Shown here: piece by piece, positions 1 to 5,338 of the stretch
Numbering within the stretch: the first letter of the stretch is position 1
Layout: each line of letters opens with the position of its first letter
Assembly: GCA_017305815.1 (NCBI GenBank)
Contig: JAFKJZ010000407.1
Span: 1-8,393, forward strand
Length of the DNA: 8,393 bases
Reading direction: 5' to 3'
Source of the DNA: Hyphomicrobiales bacterium
Lineage (GTDB): Bacteria; Pseudomonadota; Alphaproteobacteria; Rhizobiales; Kaistiaceae
Notes under the pieces: generated by a model
What the model was told of the DNA's origin: nothing
The model's input: only the letters and a program-made list of their open reading frames with translations
Database searches by the model: none
Position numbers and translations under genes: made by a program

Positions 1-1150
1 GCGGCAGCTGGCCCTTCTTGAACGTCACGACATAGTCCTCGCTGCCATTGTAGCTGCGCGAGATCATGCCGCCGCCGCCCTTGAGCGAGGTCGGATAGAC
101 CGCGTCCTGCGGGCGGTTGGCGCCGAGGCCGATCGCCGTGACCAGGGCACGCTGGATGTAGTTGGTGCCGTAGAGCCCGGTCTTGGTGGTGAAGCCCCAG
201 CCATTGACGCTCTGCACGTCGCCGTCGCTGAACTTGAAGTGCAGCATCACCCGGTCAAAAGCGAGATCCGGCAGCCGCTTCTCGAAGAGCGGGTCGAACT
301 TCGACTTGTCGAAATCCTGCCCCGGCACGATGCCGATGGAGGCGAACTTCTCGACTGCGGGCGCATCGGCGGCAGAAGGCGGGTTGGTCTTCATGAGCTC
401 GCACAGGAGCGTGAAATACTCCGTGGCGGACATGCTGTTGACCTGCTCGCGCACCGCCGTCTTCATGTCGATCGACGGATCCACCTTTCCGGCCGGCGGC
501 GTGTACGGCTTGCCCCAGGTCGAAAGCGGCTGCAGCTTGCAGGCGTCCTGGATCTTGTGGACGGCGGCATAGTCCTCCGGCGTCCCCTCGCAATAGATGC
601 GGCCGAGCAGCCAGACGATGTTGGTCGGGGACTTGTACTCGACCACGCCGTCCGGCAGCGTGCCCGACCAGCCGGGGCCGGTGATGGCGAAGGTCAGCCC
701 CTTCTCGCCGGTCGTGCGCGAGCCCGGTACCTGGAAGACGTTGGTCCAGCCGTCGAGCATCGGAAACAGGAAGTACCGATCGCCCATATCCGGGAATTCG
801 AACACCCAGGGCTCCGCGCCGACGTCGACGAACGCCGTCGTGTAGAGCGTGTCGGCATTCGGCGCCGTCACGTCGGTGAACGATGCGTTGGGATATTCCC
901 GCAGCTTGATGAGATGGCCCATCGGGGCGCGCGTACCCTTGGCCTCCACCACGTTCGTGACGACGCGACGCGTCATCTCCATCGTCACCAGCGGATAACC
1001 ATAGATGTAGGCGTCGACGCCCGTCCAGAAGTCCTCACGGCCGGCGATGACGTCGGAGAGCGGGCCGTCCAGTGCGAAGGCGGGCGAGATCGCCGCGGAT
1101 CCGAGCAGGCCGGCGCCCAGCAGGGTCGCGGTGCGGCGTGTGATATCCAT
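1..1150 (-). CDS. Exported DUF1254 domain protein (partial, runs off window start)
   Basis: A 383-codon open frame starts at ATG 1150 and continues past base 1. The N-terminus MDITRRTATLLGAGLLGSAA followed by ISPAFA looks like a signal peptide ending AFA. The TRR pair ahead of a hydrophobic stretch suggests Tat export, but lacks the full consensus. Residues about 45-180 show hallmarks of the DUF1254 family: YIYGYPLVTMEM, then a conserved NADTLYTTAFVDV block and a PMLDGWTNVFQVPGSRT block. The C-terminal DUF1214-like part begins near residue 290 and is cut by the window edge (family members are usually around 450-480 residues). The start is supported by AAGGAG about 9 bases upstream. The 17-bp gap from the preceding gene suggests cotranscription. 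The biochemical role of DUF1254/DUF1214 proteins is not established; the sequence supports only a secreted, probably periplasmic protein. Confidence 0.9.
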   Translation of the reverse strand, partial: MDITRRTATLLGAGLLGSAAISPAFALDGPLSDVIAGREDFWTGVDAYIYGYPLVTMEMTRRVVTNVVEAKGTRAPMGHLIKLREYPNASFTDVTAPNADTLYTTAFVDVGAEPWVFEFPDMGDRYFLFPMLDGWTNVFQVPGSRTTGEKGLTFAITGPGWSGTLPDGVVEYKSPTNIVWLLGRIYCEGTPEDYAAVHKIQDACKLQPLSTWGKPYTPPAGKVDPSIDMKTAVREQVNSMSATEYFTLLCELMKTNPPSAADAPAVEKFASIGIVPGQDFDKSKFDPLFEKRLPDLAFDRVMLHFKFSDGDVQSVNGWGFTTKTGLYGTNYIQRALVTAIGLGANRPQDAVYPTSLKGGGGMISRSYNGSEDYVVTFKKGQLP

Positions 1151-1167
1151 GATCGTGGCTCCTTCAA

Positions 1168-1824
1168 TCAGTAGGGACGATAGGGCGGGTAATAGGGATA
1201 GGGCGGATAGACTGGGTACGGCGCGTATGCCGGCGGATAGCGGTAGGCGGCGCCTGCCGCGGCGCCGGCGTAGAACGCGCCGCGATAGGCCGTCCGCCGC
1301 GCTACGCCAGCAAAGGACAGCGGCGTCAGCGGCATACCGATGATGTCGATGAACACCGAGGCCGGACCGGCCGCGTTGCCGAGGTCCCCTTCCAGCACGG
1401 CAACGTCGAAGACGATGTTGGCGCCATCGGCCTTCGGGGAGAGGAGCGTCACCACGGCGTCCCTGACCTTGGAGCCGTCCTCGTCGAATACCGAGACGGT
1501 GGCGTTCGGCGGATCCTTGGCGAAGCTGTCCGATCCGGTGGCCCATTCCTCGAGCAGGTGGGCGGTCAGCGCATGGCCGGCGGCGCGCACCGGGCGGTCG
1601 GCGAAGATGATCGCGTTGGGCGCTGCGCCGATCAAGGTCAGCTTGCTGCCCTCCAGCTTGGCTCCGGCGGCGTTCATGACGATCAGCGACGGCTCGATCT
1701 GCGTCTTGGCGCTGCCGCCGATCGGCTTCTGCGCCGGCGCCTGGATCGCGTCCTGCGCCAGAGCCTCCGGTGCGGCTGCCAGTGCGCAAAGCAGCGCCGC
1801 AACCGATAGTAGGTCTCGCTTCAT
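1168..1824 (-). CDS. Exported protein with Pro/Tyr-rich C-terminal tail, function unknown
   Basis: This 218-residue protein begins with a clear Sec signal peptide: MKRD, a hydrophobic core, and an ALAQ-like cleavage region near residue 24. The mature part carries FADRP, then W-x-x-G-x-DSFA-x-DPPNA around residues 94-108, DVAVLEG, and FIDIIGMPLTPLSFAGV. I recall this pattern from an uncharacterised family in alphaproteobacteria, but I know no assigned function. The last 30 or so residues are a low-complexity tail rich in Tyr-Pro-Pro (ends PPYPYYPPYRPY), which could be a wall- or membrane-contact segment; that is inference. AAGGAG lies about 7 bases before the ATG. It sits between a small helical protein gene 40 bp upstream and the DUF1254 gene 17 bp downstream, so the three probably form one transcription unit with two exported products. 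Confidence 0.85.
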   Translation of the reverse strand: MKRDLLSVAALLCALAAAPEALAQDAIQAPAQKPIGGSAKTQIEPSLIVMNAAGAKLEGSKLTLIGAAPNAIIFADRPVRAAGHALTAHLLEEWATGSDSFAKDPPNATVSVFDEDGSKVRDAVVTLLSPKADGANIVFDVAVLEGDLGNAAGPASVFIDIIGMPLTPLSFAGVARRTAYRGAFYAGAAAGAAYRYPPAYAPYPVYPPYPYYPPYRPY

Positions 1825-1864
1825 GCTCGTTCTCCTTGCTTGCCGTTGGTGCGGCGCAGCCGCT

Positions 1865-2170
1865 TCAGCAGTCGGACCGGTTGGTCCGACTGAAAGACGC
1901 GATCCGCGCGTGGCGCAGTTCGCTATCGATCTCTTTCAAGGCCCAGCGAACAAAGCCAAGCCACTCGAGCCGGCGTTCGGCGCGCAGCGCGACATCGAGG
2001 CGATCCACTGTCCATAGCGCGACCTCGGCTTCGGCCAGTTCGTCACAAATGTCCCTGAAGAGCTCGCTTTCGCGCGCCAGCGCCTTGATGTCGTCTGCCT
2101 GCGTCGGGAAGTGGCGGATGGCGGCCTCTATGCCGTCCGGCCCCGCGCCTGCCTCCTCCTCGGTTGCCAT
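1865..2170 (-). CDS. Small helical hypothetical protein (101 aa)
   Basis: A 101-residue protein without signal peptide or membrane segment, so probably cytoplasmic. The sequence is charged and looks mostly helical: an IEAAIRHFPTQADDIKALA segment (residues about 14-32), then FRDICDELAEAEVALW, then an ERRLEWLGFVRWALKEIDSEL segment. This resembles a family of small conserved hypothetical proteins with an FRxICDELAEAE core that I recall from Proteobacteria; I cannot assign a function. GGAG about 7 bases upstream supports the ATG start. The last codons lie in a strong inverted repeat (1869-1892). It is probably the first gene of a unit with the two exported-protein genes downstream. The final residues after SEL are probably poorly conserved. 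Confidence 0.75.
   Translation of the reverse strand: MATEEEAGAGPDGIEAAIRHFPTQADDIKALARESELFRDICDELAEAEVALWTVDRLDVALRAERRLEWLGFVRWALKEIDSELRHARIASFSRTNRSDC
1869..1892 (-). repeat. 10-bp stem-loop over the end of the 101-aa gene
   Basis: CAGTCGGACC at 1869-1878 and GGTCCGACTG at 1883-1892 are perfect complements around a 4-base loop. The repeat covers the last codons just before the TGA. No T-run follows on the minus strand, so it is not a standard terminator. It could be an intercistronic RNA hairpin that limits 3' decay or tunes expression of the next gene; that role is inferred. Confidence 0.5.
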
Positions 2171-2287
2171 GTTGAACTCCAGCTCACCTGTCGTTCACCT
2201 CGGGATCGCAGCGCATTTGCGGCTTCGTCGGCCTCCTGCGGGTGGCGCCCCTCCCATGCTGCCACCGGAAACAGGCCGAAGCAGGCG

Positions 2288-2425
2288 TCAGGGACAGATC
2301 ACGTCCGTTGTGCCGCAAGCACCGGTCGAGACGCACTTCGAGAGTCCGCCACCGCCGGAGGATTGGTTGCTCTGGCAGGCCGCAAGCGCCAGCGTGCAGA
2401 GTACGAGAACCAATGCAGTCTTCAT
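2288..2425 (-). CDS. Very small cysteine-containing lipoprotein (45 aa)
   Basis: The start at ATG 2425 has AAGGAG about 8 bases upstream and gives MKTALVLVLCTLALAACQSN, a textbook lipoprotein signal with lipobox LAAC (lipidated Cys17). A longer in-frame version begins at an ATG 48 bases upstream, but it would bury the signal sequence and lacks a good ribosome site. The mature peptide is only about 29 residues: a Ser/Gly linker (QSSGGGG), then three further cysteines (31, 38, 44), ending DVICP. Small alphaproteobacterial entericidin-like or hypothetical lipoproteins have this layout, but I cannot assign it to a named family. It is separated by 117 bp from the downstream 101-aa gene and may be transcribed on its own. 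Confidence 0.75.
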   Translation of the reverse strand: MKTALVLVLCTLALAACQSNQSSGGGGLSKCVSTGACGTTDVICP

Positions 2426-2821
2426 GTAGATCTCCTTGCCGGAAGATAAACCCAGGCGGTCGCGGCTCCCCAACCCCGCTCCGCCCCTATTCCAGCGACC
2501 CGGAGCGGTCGTCGGGAGGTTTCAAGCGTCCGGGCGTCATGGAGATGCTCGCCACCTGAGGCAGATATAGAGCGAAACCCAGCGCTCGATGCGTAAGCTT
2601 ACGCAGTGTTCGTGGTAACAAACGCAATAGTGCGGTGGTTTGCGCCCTCCGGGTGCAGCGCAGTAGAACTGCCGCCAGCCTTGCCGAGCAGCCGCCAGGG
2701 GCAGCGGTTGTGGGGCCTGGACAGAACCGGCGCCAGTCGTCCAGCACGGATGGAGCCGCTACCGAACTGGCTAAAGCGCCTGCGCGATGTGCGCTGCCAG
2801 CTTGTCCATGCCACTCCCACA
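2426..2821. other. Gene-free stretch between lipoprotein gene and integrase remnant
   Basis: About 400 bases hold no coding region I can support. Open frames exist on both strands but encode low-complexity Arg/Ser/Pro/Ala-rich peptides with no recognisable motifs, typical of chance frames in GC-rich DNA. A perfect palindrome sits at 2590-2605. The plus-strand frame that later becomes the integrase fragment is open from 2606, but its residues before about 73 do not resemble an integrase. I looked for a promoter for the lipoprotein gene and for a second copy of the tRNA-Phe 3' end and found neither. This is probably degraded accessory DNA of a former integrated element. Confidence 0.5.
2590..2605. 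repeat. Perfect 16-bp palindrome TGCGTAAGCTTACGCA
   Basis: TGCGTAAGCTTACGCA reads identically on both strands with no spacer. It lies in the gene-free stretch, 165 bp upstream of the lipoprotein start and just before the open frame that leads into the integrase remnant. A spacer-free even palindrome suits a dimeric DNA-binding protein better than an RNA hairpin. No matching second copy is seen in the window. Its function is unknown. Confidence 0.55.
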
Positions 2822-3046
2822 TGGGCGAGGAAGCGGCGCGACGAGGCCGGGCTTGAGGATTGCCGTGCCCATGGACTTCGAAAGGCGGCCACCGCACGTC
2901 TTGCAGAAATCGACTGCCCCGATGCCGACATCATGTCGATCGCCGGCCGAACCACATACAAGGAGATCGACCGCTACACGAAGGGCGTGCGCCAGCGCCG
3001 CCTCGCCGAAAACGCCGTGGTGGGGATGAACAAGACGTCGGAATAG
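2822..3046 (+). pseudogene. Tyrosine recombinase (phage-type integrase), C-terminal remnant
   Basis: The reading frame ending at TAG 3044-3046 encodes only the C-terminal catalytic part of a tyrosine recombinase. Recognisable are a W-x-R-K-R-R-D-E-A-GL approach, then CRAHGLRK with the His-x-x-Arg pair (His codon at 2870), and the ending AGRTTYKEIDRYTKG with the Tyr nucleophile position, followed by RQRRLAENAV. The usual G-H/W before the Tyr helix is G-R here, so one catalytic position is substituted. The N-terminal arm-binding and core-binding domains and the first catalytic Arg are missing; upstream sequence in the frame is not integrase-like. Full-length relatives are about 300-400 residues. 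The fragment ends 55 bp from the 3' end of tRNA-Phe, where an element integrating into that tRNA would carry its integrase. It is surely non-functional. Confidence 0.8.
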
Positions 3047-3072
3047 CTGGAAATTCCAGCTCGGGAAATTCC
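3045..3072. repeat. Paired GGAAATTCC elements, first within an 8-bp palindrome
   Basis: AGCTGGAA-A-TTCCAGCT at 3045-3061 is a palindrome with 8-bp arms and a one-base centre. GGAAATTCC within it (3049-3057) recurs at 3064-3072, 15 bp later. The pair fills the short gap between the integrase stop and the tRNA-Phe 3' end. It could be recombinase or accessory-factor sites left by the former element, or the first palindrome could fold as a weak hairpin ending the tRNA transcript. Neither role is shown by the sequence. Confidence 0.45.
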
Positions 3073-3100
3073 GATCCAACCCATCGATTTCAAAGGGAAA

Positions 3101-3176
3101 TGGTGCCCGGAGGCGGATTCGAACCACCGACACGCGGATTTTCAATCCGCTGCTCTACCAACTGAGCTATCCGGGC
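3101..3176 (-). tRNA. tRNA-Phe (anticodon GAA)
   Basis: On the minus strand the gene starts GCCCGGATAGCTCAGTTGG and ends with an encoded CCA (3101-3103). The acceptor stem GCCCGGA pairs with TCCGGGC. The D arm has AGTTGGTAGA, the anticodon stem GCGGA/TCCGC encloses TTGAAAA with anticodon GAA (3141-3143), and the T arm GGTGG-TTCGAAT-CCGCC is canonical. The 76-base length is standard. The anticodon reads both Phe codons UUC and UUU. A well-spaced promoter lies about 50 bases upstream. An integrase remnant beyond the 3' end suggests that this gene has served as an attachment site, and the intact 3' half is what such integration preserves. Confidence 0.98.
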
Positions 3177-3223
3177 GCCGGCGACCGGCGCCGCAAGGGC
3201 GTCTCAATCGCGAAGACAGGTGC

Positions 3224-3252
3224 CTTATAGGCGACGGCCCCTAGCCTGTCCA
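3224..3252 (-). promoter_or_regulatory. Sigma-70-type promoter of tRNA-Phe
   Basis: On the minus strand TGGACA (3252-3247) is followed, after exactly 17 bases, by TATAAG (3229-3224). Transcription would begin near 3217, giving a leader of about 40 bases before the tRNA 5' end at 3176. This is the best promoter-like match I found in the window, and strong promoters of this form are expected for tRNA genes. Confidence 0.75.
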
Positions 3253-3303
3253 GAGGCCGACGCAGGAAGAATGCAGCCTGTGAACAACCCGCATTGCGGA
3301 TCG

Positions 3304-3342
3304 AAAACCGGGCTGACGCGGGCCGCCGGAAGCATGGCGCCG
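3304..3342 (-). terminator. Possible weak terminator after yacG
   Basis: Beyond the yacG stop, the minus strand carries GC-rich complementary segments (GCCGG/CCGGC, and CCG-GGC with GCC-CGG around an 8-base loop) followed by GGTTTTCG. The stem is bulged and the T-run only four long, so this is a weak intrinsic terminator candidate. Its position between the maf-yacG unit and the tRNA promoter is sensible. Confidence 0.3.
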
Positions 3343-3344
3343 GC

Positions 3345-3575
3345 TTACTCGTCCTCGTCGTCGCCGGCGTCGCGCTCGACCACCGGAATCGCATAGGCGC
3401 CAGACAGCCAGCGATGCAGGTCGATGTCCTTGCAGCGTTTCGAGCAGAAGGGATAGAAGGCGCGCACCGTCTCCTTGCCGCAATTGGCGCAGCGCCGCGG
3501 CGCGCGCAACGGCAGGATCTCCGCGCTCTGCGGCGCGGCCGGCGTCCCGGTTGCCGGCTTCTTGGACTCAGTCAT
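3345..3575 (-). CDS. yacG: DNA gyrase inhibitor YacG
   Basis: This 76-residue protein has a four-cysteine zinc site C29-x2-C32-x11-C44-x3-C48 (RRCANCGK then YPFCSKRCKDIDL), followed by HRWLSGAYAIP and an acidic tail ending DDEDE. This is the YacG family, which binds GyrB and inhibits gyrase. The N-terminal 20 residues (Ala/Pro/Ser-rich) are a flexible extension. I place the start at ATG 3575, which has GAGGAAGGA just upstream; the frame continues further upstream as an Arg/Pro-rich peptide opposite the maf codons, which is not YacG-like. The 14-bp gap to maf, with the ribosome site next to the maf stop, indicates translation coupled to maf. Confidence 0.92.
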   Translation of the reverse strand: MTESKKPATGTPAAPQSAEILPLRAPRRCANCGKETVRAFYPFCSKRCKDIDLHRWLSGAYAIPVVERDAGDDEDE

Positions 3576-3589
3576 CGGTCTGTCCTTCC

Positions 3590-4213
3590 TCAGGCTGGCC
3601 CGAGCCAACCCTTGCGGACGGGAAAGCCTTCCCCGTCGAGCATCGCGATCGTCTCGTAGAGCGGCAAGCCGACCACGGAGGAATAGGAGCCGACCAGCTT
3701 GACGACGAAGGTTCCGGCAAGGCCCTGGATCGCGTAGCCGCCCGCCTTGTCGCGCCATTCTCCGGATCCGAGATAGGTGTCGATCTCCTGCCGGCCAAGA
3801 CGCTTGAAGCGTACCTTGCTCTCGACCAGGCGCTGGCGGACGGAGCCCTTTGGCGTCAGCAGGCAGACCGCCGTGTAGACGCGGTGGGAGCGGCCGGAGA
3901 GCAGACGGATGCATTCGGCTGCCTGGTCGTGGAACTCGGCCTTCGGCAGGATGCGGCGGCCGACCGCCACCACCGTATCGGCGGCGAGAATGTAGCTGTC
4001 GGCGAACTCCGGCGTGCGCGCCGCCATGGCGCGCGCCGCGTCGGCCTTGCTGCGGGCGAGCCGCTTGGCAAGGCTGCGCGGCAGCTCGTTCTTCAGCGGG
4101 CTCTCATCGACGGAAGTGGGCAGAAGGCTGTCCGGCTCCAATCCTGCCTGGGCGAGGAGTTGCAGCCGTCGCGGGCTGCCCGATGCAAGCAGGAGTTTGG
4201 CGGTGCCTGTCAT
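3590..4213 (-). CDS. maf: Maf-family nucleoside triphosphate pyrophosphatase (dTTP/UTP type)
   Basis: A 207-residue protein, the usual length. It shows the N-terminal LLASGSPRR loop (residues 8-16) that binds phosphates, DESP (36-39), the LAADTVV motif with Asp79 as the presumed catalytic residue, [13 protein letters not shown], and the GGYAIQG and [14 protein letters not shown] segments near the C-terminus. The family hydrolyses non-canonical or excess nucleoside triphosphates to monophosphate and pyrophosphate in the cytoplasm. GYAIQG favours the YhdE-like dTTPase/UTPase branch over the m7GTP-specific YceF branch; this assignment comes from family knowledge. The ATG has only a weak ribosome site (GGACGGAAGA). 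It is coupled to yacG downstream. Upstream, 114 bp separates it from the phosphatase-like gene, where related genomes carry infA. Confidence 0.94.
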   Translation of the reverse strand: MTGTAKLLLASGSPRRLQLLAQAGLEPDSLLPTSVDESPLKNELPRSLAKRLARSKADAARAMAARTPEFADSYILAADTVVAVGRRILPKAEFHDQAAECIRLLSGRSHRVYTAVCLLTPKGSVRQRLVESKVRFKRLGRQEIDTYLGSGEWRDKAGGYAIQGLAGTFVVKLVGSYSSVVGLPLYETIAMLDGEGFPVRKGWLGPA

Positions 4214-4242
4214 TCTTCCGTCCGGTCGATGTTGCTGATGGC

Positions 4243-4260
4243 GCCGCGCGAGGGCGCGGC
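4243..4260 (-). repeat. Intergenic 7-bp GC hairpin upstream of maf
   Basis: GCCGCGC (4243-4249) and GCGCGGC (4254-4260) are perfect complements around a 4-base loop, 30 bp upstream of the maf start. On the minus strand it precedes maf without a T-run. It may be a leader hairpin or processing site between the phosphatase-like gene and maf. The TTT after it on the plus strand has no gene to terminate. Confidence 0.4.
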
Positions 4261-4327
4261 TTTCGGCAGAGCGGCGGGACCCTAGCCGAATTGCCGGGGC
4301 AAGGAAACAGATCGCCGGAACCCGGCC

Positions 4328-4807
4328 CTACCCGCTCGGCAGCGGCGCCCAGCCGAAGCGATCCTTGATGCGCCGGCGCAACTGGTCGCGCACGTCACGA
4401 TAGGCGTCGAGCCGCTGCTCGCGGGTACCGTCGACCAGCGTCGGATCCGGCATCGGCCAGTACTCCACCGTCACCGCCATGGTGCGCGTCAGCTCCAGCG
4501 CGCGGTGGTGCGCCTGCGGCGATAGCGTCACGACGAGATCGAAATTGGTGTCCTCGAGCTCCTCGATGGTATGCGGCCGGTGCCTTGTGAGGTCGAGGCC
4601 GCTCTCCTCCATCACCACGGCGACGAACGGATCCACCTCGCCCTTGCGGACGCCGGCGGAGGCGACATAGAGGCGCGGAAAGAGCTGGGCGGCGATCGCC
4701 GCCGCCATCGGCGAGCGGATCGCGTTCATGCCGCACATGAAAAGAACCGAGGTCGGGGGCCGCGCATCGCGGGGCTCGAACACACCCGGAGCGTCGGCGG
4801 CGGCCAA
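4328..4807 (-). CDS. Low-molecular-weight protein-tyrosine-phosphatase-like protein
   Basis: A 159-residue protein with the low-Mr phosphatase fold signature. The phosphate loop is VLFMCGMNAIRSPMA (C25-x5-R31-S32). A later WPMPDP contains the general-acid Asp121-Pro122, about 96 residues on, as in the family. It is often annotated as phosphotyrosine phosphatase or arsenate-reductase-like. The usual second loop cysteine (C-x4-C-R-S) is Ile here, a form I recall as typical of this rhizobial subgroup, so classical phosphatase or arsenate reductase chemistry is not assured. The best start is TTG 4807, with AAAGG about 7 bases upstream inside the end of the UPF0262 gene; only 2 bases separate the UPF0262 stop from it, implying coupled translation. 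No ATG lies before the catalytic loop. Confidence 0.88.
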   Translation of the reverse strand: MAAADAPGVFEPRDARPPTSVLFMCGMNAIRSPMAAAIAAQLFPRLYVASAGVRKGEVDPFVAVVMEESGLDLTRHRPHTIEELEDTNFDLVVTLSPQAHHRALELTRTMAVTVEYWPMPDPTLVDGTREQRLDAYRDVRDQLRRRIKDRFGWAPLPSG

Positions 4808-4809
4808 GC

Positions 4810-5319
4810 TCAGCCTTTCCAGTGCAGGGCGCAGACCAGCGTGAACAGCCGCCGCGCCGTCTCGAAATCGACCAGGATCTTGCCAGCGAGCCGCTGCATC
4901 AGCAGGCGCGAGCCGTCGTCGTGCACGCCGCGCCGGCCCATGTCGATCGTCTCGATCTGGCTCGGCGTCGCCGTGCGGATGGCAGCGTAATAGCTGTCGC
5001 AGATCAGGAAATAGTCGCGGACGATCTTGCGGAGCGGCGTCAGCGACAGGGCATGCAGGATCAGCGGCGCGTCGTTCTCGTCGCGAACGTCGAAGACGAG
5101 CCGGTTCTCGCGGATGGCGAGATGCAGCCGGTAGCCGCCGGCCGGGTAGTCCGGCAGGGTGAAGCGGTTGTCCTCGACCAGATCATAGATGGCGATCTTG
5201 CGCTCATGGTCGACATCGGCCGAGACGCGCCCGAGCGTCGCGCCGTCGAGATCGACGGCAACCAGCTTGCCAGCGATCTCGGGCTCGGAGGCATTGGCCA
5301 TGTCGGATTCCGCGTTCAT
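4810..5319 (-). CDS. UPF0262 family protein
   Basis: A 169-residue protein matching UPF0262: [47 protein letters not shown], then the very conserved [35 protein letters not shown] and [15 protein letters not shown]. The biochemical role is unknown; no signal peptide or membrane segment is seen. It regularly lies between hisD and the phosphatase-like gene in this order. Start choice is uncertain. ATG 5319, 19 bp after the hisD stop, is preferred for its position; ATG 5301 (163 residues, GGAA upstream) is a good alternative. A further upstream start at 5373 would overlap hisD and add an Arg-rich, unconserved extension. Confidence 0.92.
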   Translation of the reverse strand: MNAESDMANASEPEIAGKLVAVDLDGATLGRVSADVDHERKIAIYDLVEDNRFTLPDYPAGGYRLHLAIRENRLVFDVRDENDAPLILHALSLTPLRKIVRDYFLICDSYYAAIRTATPSQIETIDMGRRGVHDDGSRLLMQRLAGKILVDFETARRLFTLVCALHWKG

Positions 5320-5334
5320 CGATCGGCGATCGAT
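5318..5334. repeat. 8-bp-arm palindrome over the UPF0262 start region
   Basis: ATCGATCG-G-CGATCGAT forms perfect arms around a single base. It spans the space between the hisD stop and UPF0262 and covers most of the candidate ATG at 5319. It contains three GATC tetramers. In RNA it could sequester that start codon, which would favour the alternative ATG at 5301; this is inference. Confidence 0.4.
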
Positions 5335-5338
5335 CCTG

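Noticed and set aside
239..1174. A 311-codon plus-strand open frame
   Set aside because: It is antisense to the DUF1254 gene, whose protein motifs are unmistakable. The product is Arg/His-rich with no recognisable domain.
2171..2287. A short open frame upstream of and overlapping the 101-aa gene
   Set aside because: On the minus strand a GTG-started frame reads like plausible codons for about 30 residues, but it has no ribosome site, overlaps the real start and ends quickly. Probably chance.
2426..3100. A duplicated tRNA-Phe 3' end marking the other side of an island
   Set aside because: I searched by eye for a second GGTGCCCGGAGGCGG-like stretch in the window and found none. The far end, if any, is outside or lost.
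2487..3145. Minus-strand open frames opposite the integrase remnant
   Set aside because: They are antisense to a recognisable recombinase fragment, have no domain motifs, and some run into the tRNA.
3576..3914. An N-terminal extension of yacG giving a 189-residue product
   Set aside because: The extra residues overlap maf in another frame and are not YacG-like. ATG 3575 has a strong ribosome site.
4261..4327. A promoter for maf in the phosphatase-maf gap
   Set aside because: TAGGGT could serve as a -10, but the sequence 17 bases before it (TTTCCT) is a poor -35, and TTGCCC is only 12 bases away. Too weak to list.
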